Made by a program: the position numbers and the translations under genes. Shown here piece after piece: positions 45,987-56,417 of a DNA stretch of 64,000 bases. The notes beneath the pieces were generated by a model. That model was not told the origin of the DNA and searched no databases. It worked only from the letters and a program-made list of their open reading frames with translations. The stretch comes from Prolixibacteraceae bacterium (GTDB taxonomy: Bacteria > Bacteroidota > Bacteroidia > Bacteroidales > Prolixibacteraceae). The stretch lies in contig JAFLKN010000046.1 of the NCBI GenBank assembly GCA_019163175.1, positions 55,368-119,367 of the forward strand. Reading direction: 5' to 3'. The stretch's first letter is position 1. Every line of letters starts with the position of its first letter.

Positions 45987-47882
45987 TTAATTAACAGGCA
46001 AACTAACTGTAAATGTGCTTCCTTTTCCAATTATACTTTCAACCCAAATTTTCCCACCATGATTTTCAATGAAGTCTTTGCACAAAATCAATCCTAATCC
46101 TGTTCCCTGTTCGTTTTCGGTTCCCGGTGTATTTTTATTCTTGCTAATTTCAAAAATAGTACCCAACCTATTTTCCGGAATTCCAATTCCATTATCAGCG
46201 ATTGAAATCTGTATTTCCTGATTTTGCTCTTTGATATGAATGTCAATTCTCCCTTTTTTATTGGTAAATTTTATCGCATTTGAAATCAGATTTCGTAACA
46301 CCAGCTCTATCATATTTTTATCAGCAACTATTTGGACGTCTTTCTTTTCGTTGAAATTAACCCGTATCTTCTTATTGAGCACCGCACTTTCTGCCAATAT
46401 CAACGATTCATTTATCAGTTCATTTAAATTCAGTAATTCTGGACTAAATTCTTTACCAGTTGTCTGATTTTTAGACCACAGCAATAAATTCTCAACCAAT
46501 TTCAAAGCATGGTTTGATGCACTCTCAATGGTTTTTAAGCCTTTTAAGAACGTTTCATCATCAAGGTCGTTGTAGTTTTGTAACATCAAATCAGAAAATC
46601 CCATTATGGCATTGAATGGACTTTTTAGGTCATGAGCAATAATGGAGAAAAACTTATCCTTAGTTGCATTAGCTTTTAATAATTCCTTTGATTGTTTTTC
46701 GAGGAGCAATTCAATTTTCTTTCGGTCGGTTATATCGGTGAAATTTACAGTGATGCTATTTTTTTCGGTTTGAAATACATGCACATTGTAAAATCCATTG
46801 ATTTGGTCATCAGTGTATTCAATGTCAAATTGCACCGGGCCAGATTGTCCTGCGGCAATTTTTTTATAAACATTGGGAATATCTGTGTTTGCAAGATTTG
46901 GAAAAGCTTCTTCTATTGTTTTGCCAACCAATAGCTGATGGTTTATCCCTACAATTTTATCCGCTGCAGGATTTGAACCGGAAAGTATTAATCGGCCATT
47001 TTCATCTAAACTGTAAAAGTACATTCCACGGGTTGAAGATTCGATAATCCTCCTAAATTTTTCTTCACTTACTTTTAACGCTTCTTCTATTGTCCTACGT
47101 TTAGTAATATTCTTCGAAACACAGGTAACATATAGCACTTCCTTCTTTTCGTTCTTAACGGGATCAACCATGGTAAGGAAGTAATTCGTTTTACCTGATT
47201 GATCAACAACTTTGACTTCAATTTCTCCCTTTTCCCCGGATTGGAATACCTGATGTACCAGAGCTAAACGGCCTTTAGCCTCATTGTATGTGAATATATC
47301 ATAAGGAGTTTTCCCAATTATATCTTCAGGCTTCTTCCCAAAATGAAAGGCGAAAGCTTCATTTACAAAACGATAAGTATCATCGGGGTTAAAGCTAAAG
47401 ATAGGGTCGCTTGAATATTGAATGAGGCTACGAAATTTTTCTTCGCTTTTTAGCAGGGCAACTTCGGCTTTTTTTCGTTCAGATATATCAGTTATATGAA
47501 CCGTGTAGCCAGTAGTTCTTTTTTCGTTATCAATCGTTGGTTTGATAAAACATTCAATAAAGCATATTCCTTTTTTTGTTGTTTTGTAATACTTTTTTCT
47601 TGTTATAAGATCAAAATCATACTCTATTTCGTATCTGAAAATCTTACCAGATTTGATGTCTGCAATTCCTTGCGCCGGAAGATGATGATTCAGAAATAAG
47701 TTAACATTCTTAACTGCATCGATATTTTCAATCCCAAACAGGTCGAGGCAAGCCTGGTTGCAATCGTTAAAATTGCCGTTTGAGTCATACAACTCAATGG
47801 CAATAGGCGATTGCCTAAATATATCTACATATTGTGGACATTCTGGATTTGAATCTTTTTCTTTTTTGCGGTCAGTATCCAT
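45987..47882 (-). CDS. PAS-domain sensor histidine kinase
   Basis: 631 residues, no membrane helix. Three PAS units (about 18-130, 140-260, 265-385), then HisKA (FFSIIAHDLKSPFNAIMGFS) and HATPase (NLISNAIKFTNKKG, DNGIGIPEN, GTGLGLILCKDFI). First gene of a two-kinase operon with the multi-PAS kinase 22 bases downstream. The two may sense related cytoplasmic signals. The nearby divergent PUL makes sugar or redox sensing plausible but not shown. Confidence 0.9.
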   Translation of the reverse strand: MDTDRKKEKDSNPECPQYVDIFRQSPIAIELYDSNGNFNDCNQACLDLFGIENIDAVKNVNLFLNHHLPAQGIADIKSGKIFRYEIEYDFDLITRKKYYKTTKKGICFIECFIKPTIDNEKRTTGYTVHITDISERKKAEVALLKSEEKFRSLIQYSSDPIFSFNPDDTYRFVNEAFAFHFGKKPEDIIGKTPYDIFTYNEAKGRLALVHQVFQSGEKGEIEVKVVDQSGKTNYFLTMVDPVKNEKKEVLYVTCVSKNITKRRTIEEALKVSEEKFRRIIESSTRGMYFYSLDENGRLILSGSNPAADKIVGINHQLLVGKTIEEAFPNLANTDIPNVYKKIAAGQSGPVQFDIEYTDDQINGFYNVHVFQTEKNSITVNFTDITDRKKIELLLEKQSKELLKANATKDKFFSIIAHDLKSPFNAIMGFSDLMLQNYNDLDDETFLKGLKTIESASNHALKLVENLLLWSKNQTTGKEFSPELLNLNELINESLILAESAVLNKKIRVNFNEKKDVQIVADKNMIELVLRNLISNAIKFTNKKGRIDIHIKEQNQEIQISIADNGIGIPENRLGTIFEISKNKNTPGTENEQGTGLGLILCKDFIENHGGKIWVESIIGKGSTFTVSLPVN

Positions 47883-48121
47883 ACCTCATAGTGTGATTTT
47901 AAAAACCATAGGAATCTACCGATGAAAGTCGGGTGGATTTTAGGTCTTACAATATACGAAATTTCTAAATTTTTCTTGTTTGTTTTTTATATGCACGGAG
48001 TACACTGTAATATTTGTATTTTAATACGACCGAACTATTGTTTTTAATATGAGGCATGGTTAAAGATAGTCGGATTTTCGCTGGACTGTTGCTCAGGATG
48101 ATCGCAGAAATGCTACTGTTT

Positions 48122-48154
48122 TTTGCAACTGTACCTCAAATAATTATTACTTTG
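48122..48154 (+). promoter_or_regulatory. Candidate promoter of the PUL sigma factor gene
   Basis: TTTG (48122-48125), 21-base spacer, TTACTTTG (48147-48154, one mismatch to TAnnTTTG), 20 bases before the ATG. The rest of the 292-bp divergent gap from 47883 holds no gene I can see. Confidence 0.4.
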
Positions 48155-48174
48155 TACAAACTAAAGGAATTGAA

Positions 48175-48720
48175 ATGCCCGATTTTGATTTTCTGTTTCG
48201 CAAATATCACAGGCGACTTTTGCTTTATTCACTAAAATACGTGGAAAGCGAAAGTGATGCTTTGGATATTGTCCAGAACATCTTTGTTGCTGTTTGGGAG
48301 AATGGAAAATACAAGCAAAGCGAGAATCTGGTTAAGGCTTACCTCTTTAGCTCTGTAAAAAACAGTTGTTTGAATTATCTGAAGCACCAGAAAATAGTCA
48401 GGCAATTTGAACATGAGTCTGGGTTATATATTAGAGAGATAGAAGCAATTCATTATCAATCAGGAGAAAAATCGTTGATTGAAAATGAGAGCCTTAAGCA
48501 AATTAATGATGCTATTGATTCATTGACCGAAATCTATAAGGAAGTAATTCTTCTCAGCCGGTTTGAAGGCCTGAAGAACCAAGAGATTGCAGTGAAATTG
48601 AATCTACCATTGAGGACTGTAGAAACCCGAATTTTCAGGGCTTTATCAACATTGAAAGAAAAAATTTCTCAAAAATCATTTTTTATCCTATTGTATTTGA
48701 AAGGATTGCAAAAGAAATGA
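48175..48720 (+). CDS. ECF sigma factor of the PUL
   Basis: 181 residues. Region 2 (DFDFLFRKYHRRLLLYSLKY, DALDIVQNIFVAVWEN) and region 4 (LKNQEIAVKLNLPLRTVETRIFRAL) are complete. This is the Bacteroidota type that pairs with a FecR anti-sigma and a SusC carrying an N-terminal signalling domain, and both are the next genes downstream. It probably directs transcription of susCD and the enzymes when substrate is bound at SusC. Confidence 0.92.
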   Translation: MPDFDFLFRKYHRRLLLYSLKYVESESDALDIVQNIFVAVWENGKYKQSENLVKAYLFSSVKNSCLNYLKHQKIVRQFEHESGLYIREIEAIHYQSGEKSLIENESLKQINDAIDSLTEIYKEVILLSRFEGLKNQEIAVKLNLPLRTVETRIFRALSTLKEKISQKSFFILLYLKGLQKK

Positions 48721-48798
48721 TACTTTTCTTTAAAATAATTTCATTTTGCTGACGTAGTTTACGGTTTTCAGTTGTGTTGGTAGCAACTAATGAACTGA

Positions 48799-49797
48799 AT
48801 GACCGGAATGAAGGAAAAAGATTACATTGAGAGCCTGATTGCCCGATATCTGAATGGGATTTGCTTACCTGAAGAGCAACAGGAATTGAAATTATGGATT
48901 GAGGAATCTCCGGAAAATCGAAATGAATATCTGTCGATTAAAGATATTTGGGATTCTTCAAGAAGTCAAGCCGATAGAGCTGAGGGTCAGCTCGTTATAT
49001 TTTATAAAAATCAACTTGAAAAGACTAAGAAAGCACGGATACTTTGGGTCCGGTATTCATCAGCAGTAGCAGCCATATTTGCAATCGGGTTGGTGATTTC
49101 GCTTTTAATTCCTCAGGAAAAATCTTCAAGGCATCAAAATATGCAGGTTTTCTCTGTTCCACTTGGATCGAGATCAAAGGTGTTACTTGCCGACGGCACC
49201 CTGGTAAACCTAAATTCCGGAAGTGAGCTGAAATACTCATCTGATTTTTCAGATAATAACAGAGTTGTTTCGCTTTCAGGTGAAGCTTTTTTTCAGGTTA
49301 AATCCGATTCGCTATATCCGTTTGTGGTTAAAACTGCCAATTTTGATGTAAAAGTTTCCGGTACAAAATTTAATGTTTGTACTTACGATGAGAATAGTTA
49401 TTCGAGTACTACTCTGGCGGAAGGAAAAATAGAATTAAAAATTGAAGGTTCTAACCAGAATTTTGTAATAAAACCGGGTGAGAAATTTGAACTCGATAGG
49501 AAAACCCGAAAATATAGTCTGGAAAGTGCTGATATTGAATCAGAAATAGCCTGGAAAGATGGAGAATTTATCTTCAGGAACATTCCATTTCCAGAACTTG
49601 TAAAACGATTGGAACGTTGGTACGACGTTAAATTAAACTATTCGGATAAAGGGCTTCAAAGTTATGCCTATACAGGTAGGTTTAAGAATCAGGAAACAAT
49701 CTGGCAAGTCCTTGATGCGTTGAGGCTCACATCACCAATTGATTATCGAAAAATGACCTTCAGGGAATTTACACTTATTTACAAACCTTTAAACTAA
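48799..49797 (+). CDS. FecR family anti-sigma factor
   Basis: 332 residues: N-terminal cytoplasmic anti-sigma part (YIESLIARYLNGICLPEEQQ), one membrane helix (about 85-102), and periplasmic FecR domain (VPLGSRSKVLLADGTLVNLNSGS, VSGTKFNVCTY) with a C-terminal STN-like tail (FPELVKRLERWYDVKL). In the family the periplasmic part contacts the signalling domain of the cognate SusC and releases the sigma factor. ATG 48808 is an alternative start. A stem of 13 pairs with one mismatch (49814-49846), without T run, lies between this gene and susC. Confidence 0.92.
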   Translation: MTGMKEKDYIESLIARYLNGICLPEEQQELKLWIEESPENRNEYLSIKDIWDSSRSQADRAEGQLVIFYKNQLEKTKKARILWVRYSSAVAAIFAIGLVISLLIPQEKSSRHQNMQVFSVPLGSRSKVLLADGTLVNLNSGSELKYSSDFSDNNRVVSLSGEAFFQVKSDSLYPFVVKTANFDVKVSGTKFNVCTYDENSYSSTTLAEGKIELKIEGSNQNFVIKPGEKFELDRKTRKYSLESADIESEIAWKDGEFIFRNIPFPELVKRLERWYDVKLNYSDKGLQSYAYTGRFKNQETIWQVLDALRLTSPIDYRKMTFREFTLIYKPLN

Positions 49798-49889
49798 ACT
49801 GATGAGAAAAAACGAAGACGAACTGTCGCCACAACAGTTCGCCTTCAAGTAACAATCAATAAAATTAATTGTACAAACACTTCAAATCT

Positions 49890-52800
49890 ATGAAAAAAAA
49901 ATGGATTCACCCGAGGGGTAGGTCTTTCATCGACATCCCTCTAATTGTGAAAATTATGAAATTAGTTACTCTTTTTCTTTTTGTAGCTGTAATGCATGTT
50001 GCTGCAGCTAGCTACTCTCAAACTACTAAACTGAAAATAGTAGGCCAAAACCTGACTATTGGTGAAATTCTTGACCGTATAGAAAACCAGTCAGACTTTT
50101 CGTTTTTCTTTAACGCAAATCAGATTGATTTATCGAAACGTATGGATGTATCTGCTGATAATCAGACGGTAAGCAAAATTCTTGATCAAATTTTAGCTGG
50201 TTCAGGATTAACTTACACAGTAAATAACAAATTAATTGTCATCCACAAGCCGGGCGAATCCGACAATGTGATGAGTGGTCAACAATCCACTAAAGTTACC
50301 GGTAAGGTTACTGACTCAACCGGAGGTTCGCTTCCCGGAGTTTCGATCGTAGTGAAAGGTACCACCAATGGCACTATCACCAATGCTGACGGCGGTTATA
50401 CTATAGCGAACGTATCAACAAACTCAATCATCGTGTTTTCATTTGTGGGTATGAAGACAGAAGAAGTTGAAGTAGGTAATAAAACTGTAATTAATGTGTC
50501 TATGAACGAGGATGCAATCGGTCTGGAAGAAGTAGTTGCTGTTGGTTATGGAACTCAACGCAAACGTGATGTCGTTGGTGCAGCCACTTCGTTTAAAACT
50601 GAAAACATTGACGAAAGACCTTTGGTTCGGATTGACCAGGCATTGGTTGGACAGATGGCCGGGGTTCAGGTAAAACAGACTTCGGGAGCATTGGGCAAAG
50701 CGTTCAGTATTCAGGTGCGTGGTACTGGCTCAATTTCAGCAGGAAATGAACCACTTTACGTTATTGATGGATTTCCTCTTGCGGCTGCAAATCCAAATTC
50801 TTCTGGAAATTATGCCAATGGAAATCCGCTCGATAATATTAATCCGAATGATATTGAATCGATCCAGGTATTGAAAGATGCTGCATCGGCTGCCATTTAT
50901 GGCTCACGCGCCGCTAACGGTGTGGTTTTGATTACTACCAAACATGGAAAATCTGGTAAACCAGTCATTAATGTAAATAGCTATGTTGGTTTTAATGAAG
51001 CAAACCGCAAGTTGGATATGCTTAACTCTGAAGAATGGGTTGATCGAGCAGTAGAAATGATCAACGCGCAATGGGTAGCATCCGGAACCGGACGACTGGC
51101 AACTCAAACAACAGCAGAACGTCGTCAGATACTTGGATTAGCTGCTGATGCTTACAATACAAACTTCATGATTGATGATCGTTGGTTACAGGATGGACAT
51201 CCCGGGTTGAACTATATTGATTGGCAGGACGAAGCTTTCCGGAAAGGATTGGTTCAGAATTATCAATTATCGGCCAATGGAGGAACAGACGTTGTGAAAT
51301 ACTACGTGTCGGTGAATACCGTAAACCAGGAAGGCATGGTATTGGGTATGGATTTAAAAAGTTATTCAGCCAGGGCAAATGTAGAGGTAAAGCCTAACGA
51401 TAAACTGAAATTTGGAATTAACCTGACTCCAACTTATTCGTTGATTAATGATCCTGGAGTTGAAGGTAAGGATAATATACTACATCAATTGGTTAGTTAT
51501 TCTCCTGTTCAGGAAGCTTCTGTTGGACTGTATCCCAATGCTTTCGACAATACCCAATACAAGTGGAGTACATCGGCAAATAGTCCGATCGCCAAGCTCG
51601 AAAACATAATTGGATTGACCAAACGTTTCCGTACTCTGACATCCATTTTTGGAGAATATCAGATTATAAAAGACCTGTATTTAAAATCGACTATCAATTT
51701 CGACAATACCGATAATACATCAAAAAGCTATGTTCCTTATACAGTAGCAAGTTCGTTGTCGGCCCGTCAGTCGCAGTTAACTGTTTTAACTTCAGGAACA
51801 TTGAATAGCTTTAAAAAGCAGACATTTGTGAATGAGAATACCCTTTCATACAACAAAACTTTGTTTGAAAATCACAACATAGGCTTGATGGCCGGAGCAT
51901 CGTATAATAACGATAAAATTGATGTTAGCACAATGAGGTCGAATGGTGGCTTTAACAGCTATGTAATTACAACCTTGAACGCTGCAAATGCAATAACCGG
52001 AAACTCAACTGAGACCAGAAATGTACTTATCTCTTATTTCGGCAGGGCCCAATACAGTTATAAAAGTAAATATCTGTTTTCGGCTAGTATTCGTCGTGAT
52101 GGTTCGTCACGATTTGGCTCCAATACCAAATGGGGAACATTCCCTTCCGCATCACTGGGGTGGAGAATTTCAGAAGAATCTTTCATGCAGAATTTCAAAA
52201 CGCTTAATGACCTGAAATTGCGCGCCAGCTGGGGTAAATCAGGAAATTACAACATTGGAGATTATAGCAGTATACCTGTGTTGGCAAATTATAATTACAC
52301 TTTCAACGCTGTCCAGGCTACGGGCCAGGCTCCAAGTGCAATCACTAACCCTGATATTACCTGGGAAGAATCGAAAACCATCGATTTTGGTTTAGACTTC
52401 GCTCTTTTTGATTCTCGTATTTCAGGATCATTTGACTATTACAATAAACTGAACTACAACTTGTTGTTGAACGTTCCGGTCCCTCAGAGTACCGGATTTG
52501 CCACTTCTTTGAATAATGTAGGAAAAGTACGCAATAAAGGTTGGGAAGTTGAAATTTCATCGAGGAATACGACTGGAAAATTTCAGTGGACCACCTCAGC
52601 AAATTTGAGCCACAATGCCAACGAGGTTGTTGAATTGGCTGCTGGTCAAACACAAATTCTGATTCCATCTCTGTTCGATATTTCTCATTCAATCCTGAAA
52701 GTTGGAGAGCAGATGAACAGCATTTATGTGGTCAAACAAATCGGAATTTTAACACAGGCTGATATCGACAATCAAGTTGCCCGATATGGCACTCAAACTA

Positions 52801-53393
52801 TAGGCGATCCAAAGTATTTTGATGCCAATGACGACAAAACAATCGATGCCAACGACCGTGTAATTGTTGGACACCCCAATCCATCGTACATTTGGGGTAT
52901 CACCAATAACTTTAAATACAAAGGGTTCGATTTATCGATCCTTGTTCAGGGTCAAAATGGAGGTTCAATTTATTCGTTGCTTGGTCGTGCATTAGGCCGC
53001 ACAGGTCAAGGTGTTGTTGACAATGCTCTTGGTTTTTATCGCGATCGCTGGCGTTCAGCCGAAGATCCTGGAGCAGGAGCTGTTGGTAAAGTTTACTCAA
53101 CATTTGGTCGTATTAAAAATACCGATTGGCTGTATTCTTCTGACTACTGGAGAATCAGGAACATTACCCTTGGCTACGATTTAGGTAAAGTTGTCCGCAA
53201 TAGAATCTTAACAGGAGCTCGTGTTTATGTTACTGCAGAAAACTGGTTTGGAAAAGATAAGTATTATGGAGGATTCAACCCTGAAGCTACCAATACCGAT
53301 TTATCAGGAAATTCCTCGTTCCCCGAAGCAGGTGATTACGGTGGATTGCCATTGGCAAAATCACTTATACTTGGACTTAACTTAACTTTCTAA
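49890..53393 (+). CDS. SusC/RagA TonB-dependent outer-membrane transporter with STN domain
   Basis: 1167 residues from ATG 49890; a TTG 21 bases upstream is unlikely. After the signal region (MHVAAASYSQ) come an STN signalling domain (ILDRIENQSDFSFFFNANQ), a carboxypeptidase-regulatory-like domain (VTGKVTDSTGGSLPGVSIVV), a TonB-box/plug start (GLEEVVAVGYGTQRKRD), and the 22-strand barrel. It imports oligosaccharides captured by SusD using TonB energy and, through STN, signals to FecR. The susD gene follows after 20 bases. Confidence 0.94.
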   Translation: MKKKWIHPRGRSFIDIPLIVKIMKLVTLFLFVAVMHVAAASYSQTTKLKIVGQNLTIGEILDRIENQSDFSFFFNANQIDLSKRMDVSADNQTVSKILDQILAGSGLTYTVNNKLIVIHKPGESDNVMSGQQSTKVTGKVTDSTGGSLPGVSIVVKGTTNGTITNADGGYTIANVSTNSIIVFSFVGMKTEEVEVGNKTVINVSMNEDAIGLEEVVAVGYGTQRKRDVVGAATSFKTENIDERPLVRIDQALVGQMAGVQVKQTSGALGKAFSIQVRGTGSISAGNEPLYVIDGFPLAAANPNSSGNYANGNPLDNINPNDIESIQVLKDAASAAIYGSRAANGVVLITTKHGKSGKPVINVNSYVGFNEANRKLDMLNSEEWVDRAVEMINAQWVASGTGRLATQTTAERRQILGLAADAYNTNFMIDDRWLQDGHPGLNYIDWQDEAFRKGLVQNYQLSANGGTDVVKYYVSVNTVNQEGMVLGMDLKSYSARANVEVKPNDKLKFGINLTPTYSLINDPGVEGKDNILHQLVSYSPVQEASVGLYPNAFDNTQYKWSTSANSPIAKLENIIGLTKRFRTLTSIFGEYQIIKDLYLKSTINFDNTDNTSKSYVPYTVASSLSARQSQLTVLTSGTLNSFKKQTFVNENTLSYNKTLFENHNIGLMAGASYNNDKIDVSTMRSNGGFNSYVITTLNAANAITGNSTETRNVLISYFGRAQYSYKSKYLFSASIRRDGSSRFGSNTKWGTFPSASLGWRISEESFMQNFKTLNDLKLRASWGKSGNYNIGDYSSIPVLANYNYTFNAVQATGQAPSAITNPDITWEESKTIDFGLDFALFDSRISGSFDYYNKLNYNLLLNVPVPQSTGFATSLNNVGKVRNKGWEVEISSRNTTGKFQWTTSANLSHNANEVVELAAGQTQILIPSLFDISHSILKVGEQMNSIYVVKQIGILTQADIDNQVARYGTQTIGDPKYFDANDDKTIDANDRVIVGHPNPSYIWGITNNFKYKGFDLSILVQGQNGGSIYSLLGRALGRTGQGVVDNALGFYRDRWRSAEDPGAGAVGKVYSTFGRIKNTDWLYSSDYWRIRNITLGYDLGKVVRNRILTGARVYVTAENWFGKDKYYGGFNPEATNTDLSGNSSFPEAGDYGGLPLAKSLILGLNLTF

Positions 53394-53413
53394 CCGCTTA
53401 AATTTCAAGAAAC

Positions 53414-54910
53414 ATGAAAAAGATATTTTATTTCATCATAGTATCGGCAACAATATTCTCTTCCTGCTCAGAGAAGCTTGACTTGTTGCCAATTTCAAGC
53501 GCAACTACAGAGACTTTCTATAAATCGACCAACGATTTTGTTCAGGGAGTAAATGCCATTTATGCTGATCTGAGGTCATATCCTGACAGGCAGCTTAACC
53601 TCTCCGAAACCAGATCCGATAATCTCTACGCTGTTTCAGATGGCGGTGTCCGTGATTGGGAAGGTATAAACAGTTTCCATAAAACAATTGCAGGCAATCC
53701 GTATGTTGCCGAAGCCTGGTTGACCAACTACAACGGTATTTACAGGGCCAATGTAGTTCTTGATCAGATTGAAAAGAACGGAAGTGTTGTAACTGATGCC
53801 ACCTTAAAGAAAAGATTGGAAGCAGAAGCAAAATTCCTGCGTGCTTTTTATTATTTCGATTTGGTCAGATGGTATGGCAAAGTGCCAGTCATTAGCTCAC
53901 CTGTCAGCGTTTCTGAAGCGACAAACGTTCCTCGTAGTTCAGTTACTGAGGTTTACAATCTTATTATTTCTGATTTGCAGTTTGCCGCTGAAAATTTATC
54001 TGAAACATATGCAGTTGCTGATAAAGGACGCGCTACAAAGTATAGTGCCAAAGGATTGCAGGCTTTGGTTCATATGACTCGTTCCGGCCCAACTTACAGT
54101 GTTGAAGGCCCCGGATTAGGATTAAATGAGTGGGAACAGGCACTTACTTTATTGAATTCGATTATCGACAGTAAAAAATTCTCATTCCTGCCTGCTTATT
54201 CAAGTATTTTTTCGTACACCAATGAAAATAATGCTGAAGTTATTTTCGATATTCAGTTTATCACGGGTTCAAGTCCGGTACTTGGGTCAACTTTCGCATG
54301 GTTGCTGGTCCCCGACACCTGGTTTCAGTCGTTGGGTAAGGCTGTTCAGGGTGGTTTAACCATTCGCCCGGTGGCCGAATCGCTTATTAGCTCGTTCGAA
54401 ACCGGCGATGTTCGCAAAACCTTTTCAATACAAACCGGCCACGTTTTTAACGGAGTAACAGAACCTCGCTCTTTCTTTAAAAAGTATGTCGATATCACCA
54501 AAGTTCCGACCAATCGTGTCGACTGGCCAATCAATTTTATAACACAGCGATATACTGATATTTTAATGCTGAAGGCTGAATGTATTCTTAAAGGTGCCCC
54601 TGGAACGCAGGCCGAAGTGGATGCTATTGTAAATCAGGTTCGCACCCGCGCCGGTTTAACCACACCTGTTTCGAACGTAACATTGCCACAGTTGATGGCC
54701 GAGCGCCAAAAGGAGTTCATTGCTGAAGGCTTGCGCTGGCACGATTTGGTTCGTTCGGGTCTGGTTGAAACTTTAATTCCTGCATGGATCACAAAAGAAG
54801 ACATCCTGAAACAGATTCAGCCCTTTCAAAAGAATTATATCATTTATCCGATTCCTCAATCTGAAATCGATGTAAAAAGCGGATTGTATGAACAGAATTC
54901 CGGATATTAA
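53414..54910 (+). CDS. SusD/RagB family glycan-binding lipoprotein
   Basis: 498 residues, lipobox ending FSSC (C18). SusD features: FYKSTNDFVQGVNAIYADLR, the LEAEAKFLRAFYYFDLVRWYGKVP helix (shown in part), and the C-terminal LMAERQKEFIAEGLRWHDLVRSG. Surface-exposed partner that caps the SusC barrel and binds the glycan. A hairpin 34 bases after the stop may reduce transcription into the enzyme genes. Confidence 0.94.
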   Translation: MKKIFYFIIVSATIFSSCSEKLDLLPISSATTETFYKSTNDFVQGVNAIYADLRSYPDRQLNLSETRSDNLYAVSDGGVRDWEGINSFHKTIAGNPYVAEAWLTNYNGIYRANVVLDQIEKNGSVVTDATLKKRLEAEAKFLRAFYYFDLVRWYGKVPVISSPVSVSEATNVPRSSVTEVYNLIISDLQFAAENLSETYAVADKGRATKYSAKGLQALVHMTRSGPTYSVEGPGLGLNEWEQALTLLNSIIDSKKFSFLPAYSSIFSYTNENNAEVIFDIQFITGSSPVLGSTFAWLLVPDTWFQSLGKAVQGGLTIRPVAESLISSFETGDVRKTFSIQTGHVFNGVTEPRSFFKKYVDITKVPTNRVDWPINFITQRYTDILMLKAECILKGAPGTQAEVDAIVNQVRTRAGLTTPVSNVTLPQLMAERQKEFIAEGLRWHDLVRSGLVETLIPAWITKEDILKQIQPFQKNYIIYPIPQSEIDVKSGLYEQNSGY

Positions 54911-54943
54911 AACTTAGCTTCGGCAAAACGTAAAATTGAAAAT

Positions 54944-54973
54944 AAAAAGGTGGGTGTTGGTGCCCACCTTTTT
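54944..54973 (+). terminator. Hairpin terminator/attenuator after susD
   Basis: Eleven-base perfect stem (54944-54954 with 54963-54973), 8-base loop, tail ttttt within the stem. Placed between susCD and the enzyme genes, it could produce higher levels of susCD mRNA. Confidence 0.65.
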
Positions 54974-55015
54974 AATAAACAGTAAACCAATAAAACAAAT
55001 AAAACCTGCAAACCA

Positions 55016-56278
55016 ATGAAAACCTACCTGTATTTATTTCTGATTTTTATACTTTCGGGTGCCTGTCAGCAAAAAAAACTGCCGGTTATCGAAACTGGTT
55101 CAATTGCTCCAATGCCAGATGAATGGATTGATAAAGACACCGGTCATAAGGTCGTTAAGCTGACTGCCAAAATGGAAGGAAACAGCCTGAGTTTTTACTT
55201 CCACAACAATCCGTTTATTGGCGACGAAATGGTTTTTTACAACAGTAGCAAACAAAATCCCGATGAAGTTACTGACATGAAAAAAGAAGAGACTTACAAT
55301 ACGAACGTAAAAAACAAACAGCTTTACAGCATCAATCTTACCACAAAAAAAATCAATCAGCTAACAAATAGTTCCTCTCCGATGAATGGTGAAATTGTTT
55401 CAGAAAAAACCGAAACAATATTCTACCAAATAAAAGACAGTGTCTTTTCTCTTCAGCCTTCTACAAAAGAACCTCGGTTGGTATATGTTTTTCCTGAAGA
55501 TTTTAAAGCATCAATTACGACTGTAAATGCCGATGGTACATTGTTGGCTGGCTCGAGAGCAACTGAAGCAGAAAAAGAAATTCTGAAAAATAATCCCCAA
55601 AAGAGAGATTTCTTCAATTTGATTTATGAAGCTAAACTGCCTAAAACTTTATTTACCATCGAAATAGAAACAGGCCATCTTAATAAATTATTTACTGATA
55701 GCGCATGGCTAAATCATGTGCAATTTTCTTCTGTAAACCCTGATTTATTGATGTTTTGCCACGAAGGTCCCTGGCACAAGGTTGACCGGGTATGGACAAT
55801 TGATGTGAATACAAAACAGGTTACTCAGGTTCATCACCGAACTATAGAACGGGAAATTTGGGGACACGAATGGTTTGGGAAAAGCGGAAAGACAATCTGG
55901 TTCGACCTGCAACAACCACGAGGTGAAACATTCTTTGTAGGTGGTTATGAGGTCACTTCGGGCAAAGAAATAAAATACAGTTTACTTCGTAATGAATGGA
56001 GCGTGCATTATAATTCCAATTCTACGGAAACACTCTTTGCAGGCGATGGCGGCGATCCGGGCTCTGTAGCCAAGGCTCCCGATGGACAATGGATCTACCT
56101 GTTTACTCCTGATGGCGATAAATTCAAGTCAGAAAAACTCGTAAATATGAAACATCACCAATACAGACTGGAGCCGAATGTTCATTTTAGCCCCGATGAT
56201 AAATGTATCATTTTCAGGGCAAATTTCGAAGGCGAAAGCAATGTTTATGCGGTGGAAGTGAGCAAAATAGATGATTAA
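55016..56278 (+). CDS. Oligogalacturonate lyase (PL22), predicted lipoprotein
   Basis: 420 residues, lipobox ending SGAC (C17). The sequence matches the oligogalacturonate lyase family: WLNHVQFSSVNPDLLMFCHEGPWHKVDRVW, EIWGHEWFG and HHQYRLEPNVHFSPD (given in parts), including the His/Gln residues that bind the metal in a seven-bladed propeller. It cleaves short oligogalacturonates to 4-deoxy-L-threo-5-hexosulose uronate. In enterobacteria this enzyme is cytoplasmic; here export to the periplasm or a membrane is predicted. This gene is the best evidence that the locus targets pectin. Confidence 0.87.
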   Translation: MKTYLYLFLIFILSGACQQKKLPVIETGSIAPMPDEWIDKDTGHKVVKLTAKMEGNSLSFYFHNNPFIGDEMVFYNSSKQNPDEVTDMKKEETYNTNVKNKQLYSINLTTKKINQLTNSSSPMNGEIVSEKTETIFYQIKDSVFSLQPSTKEPRLVYVFPEDFKASITTVNADGTLLAGSRATEAEKEILKNNPQKRDFFNLIYEAKLPKTLFTIEIETGHLNKLFTDSAWLNHVQFSSVNPDLLMFCHEGPWHKVDRVWTIDVNTKQVTQVHHRTIEREIWGHEWFGKSGKTIWFDLQQPRGETFFVGGYEVTSGKEIKYSLLRNEWSVHYNSNSTETLFAGDGGDPGSVAKAPDGQWIYLFTPDGDKFKSEKLVNMKHHQYRLEPNVHFSPDDKCIIFRANFEGESNVYAVEVSKIDD

Positions 56279-56417
56279 ATTTCTTAAAAAAGCGAAAGAA
56301 AAACTAAGTATTGGTATAAGCCGATAACACAGGATACCAATGTGAAAATCTATTTCTAACTTAGTGTCAAAGTTTTTGATCAATCCGAAATTATAAACCA
56401 ATTTTTCGAATCTTTAC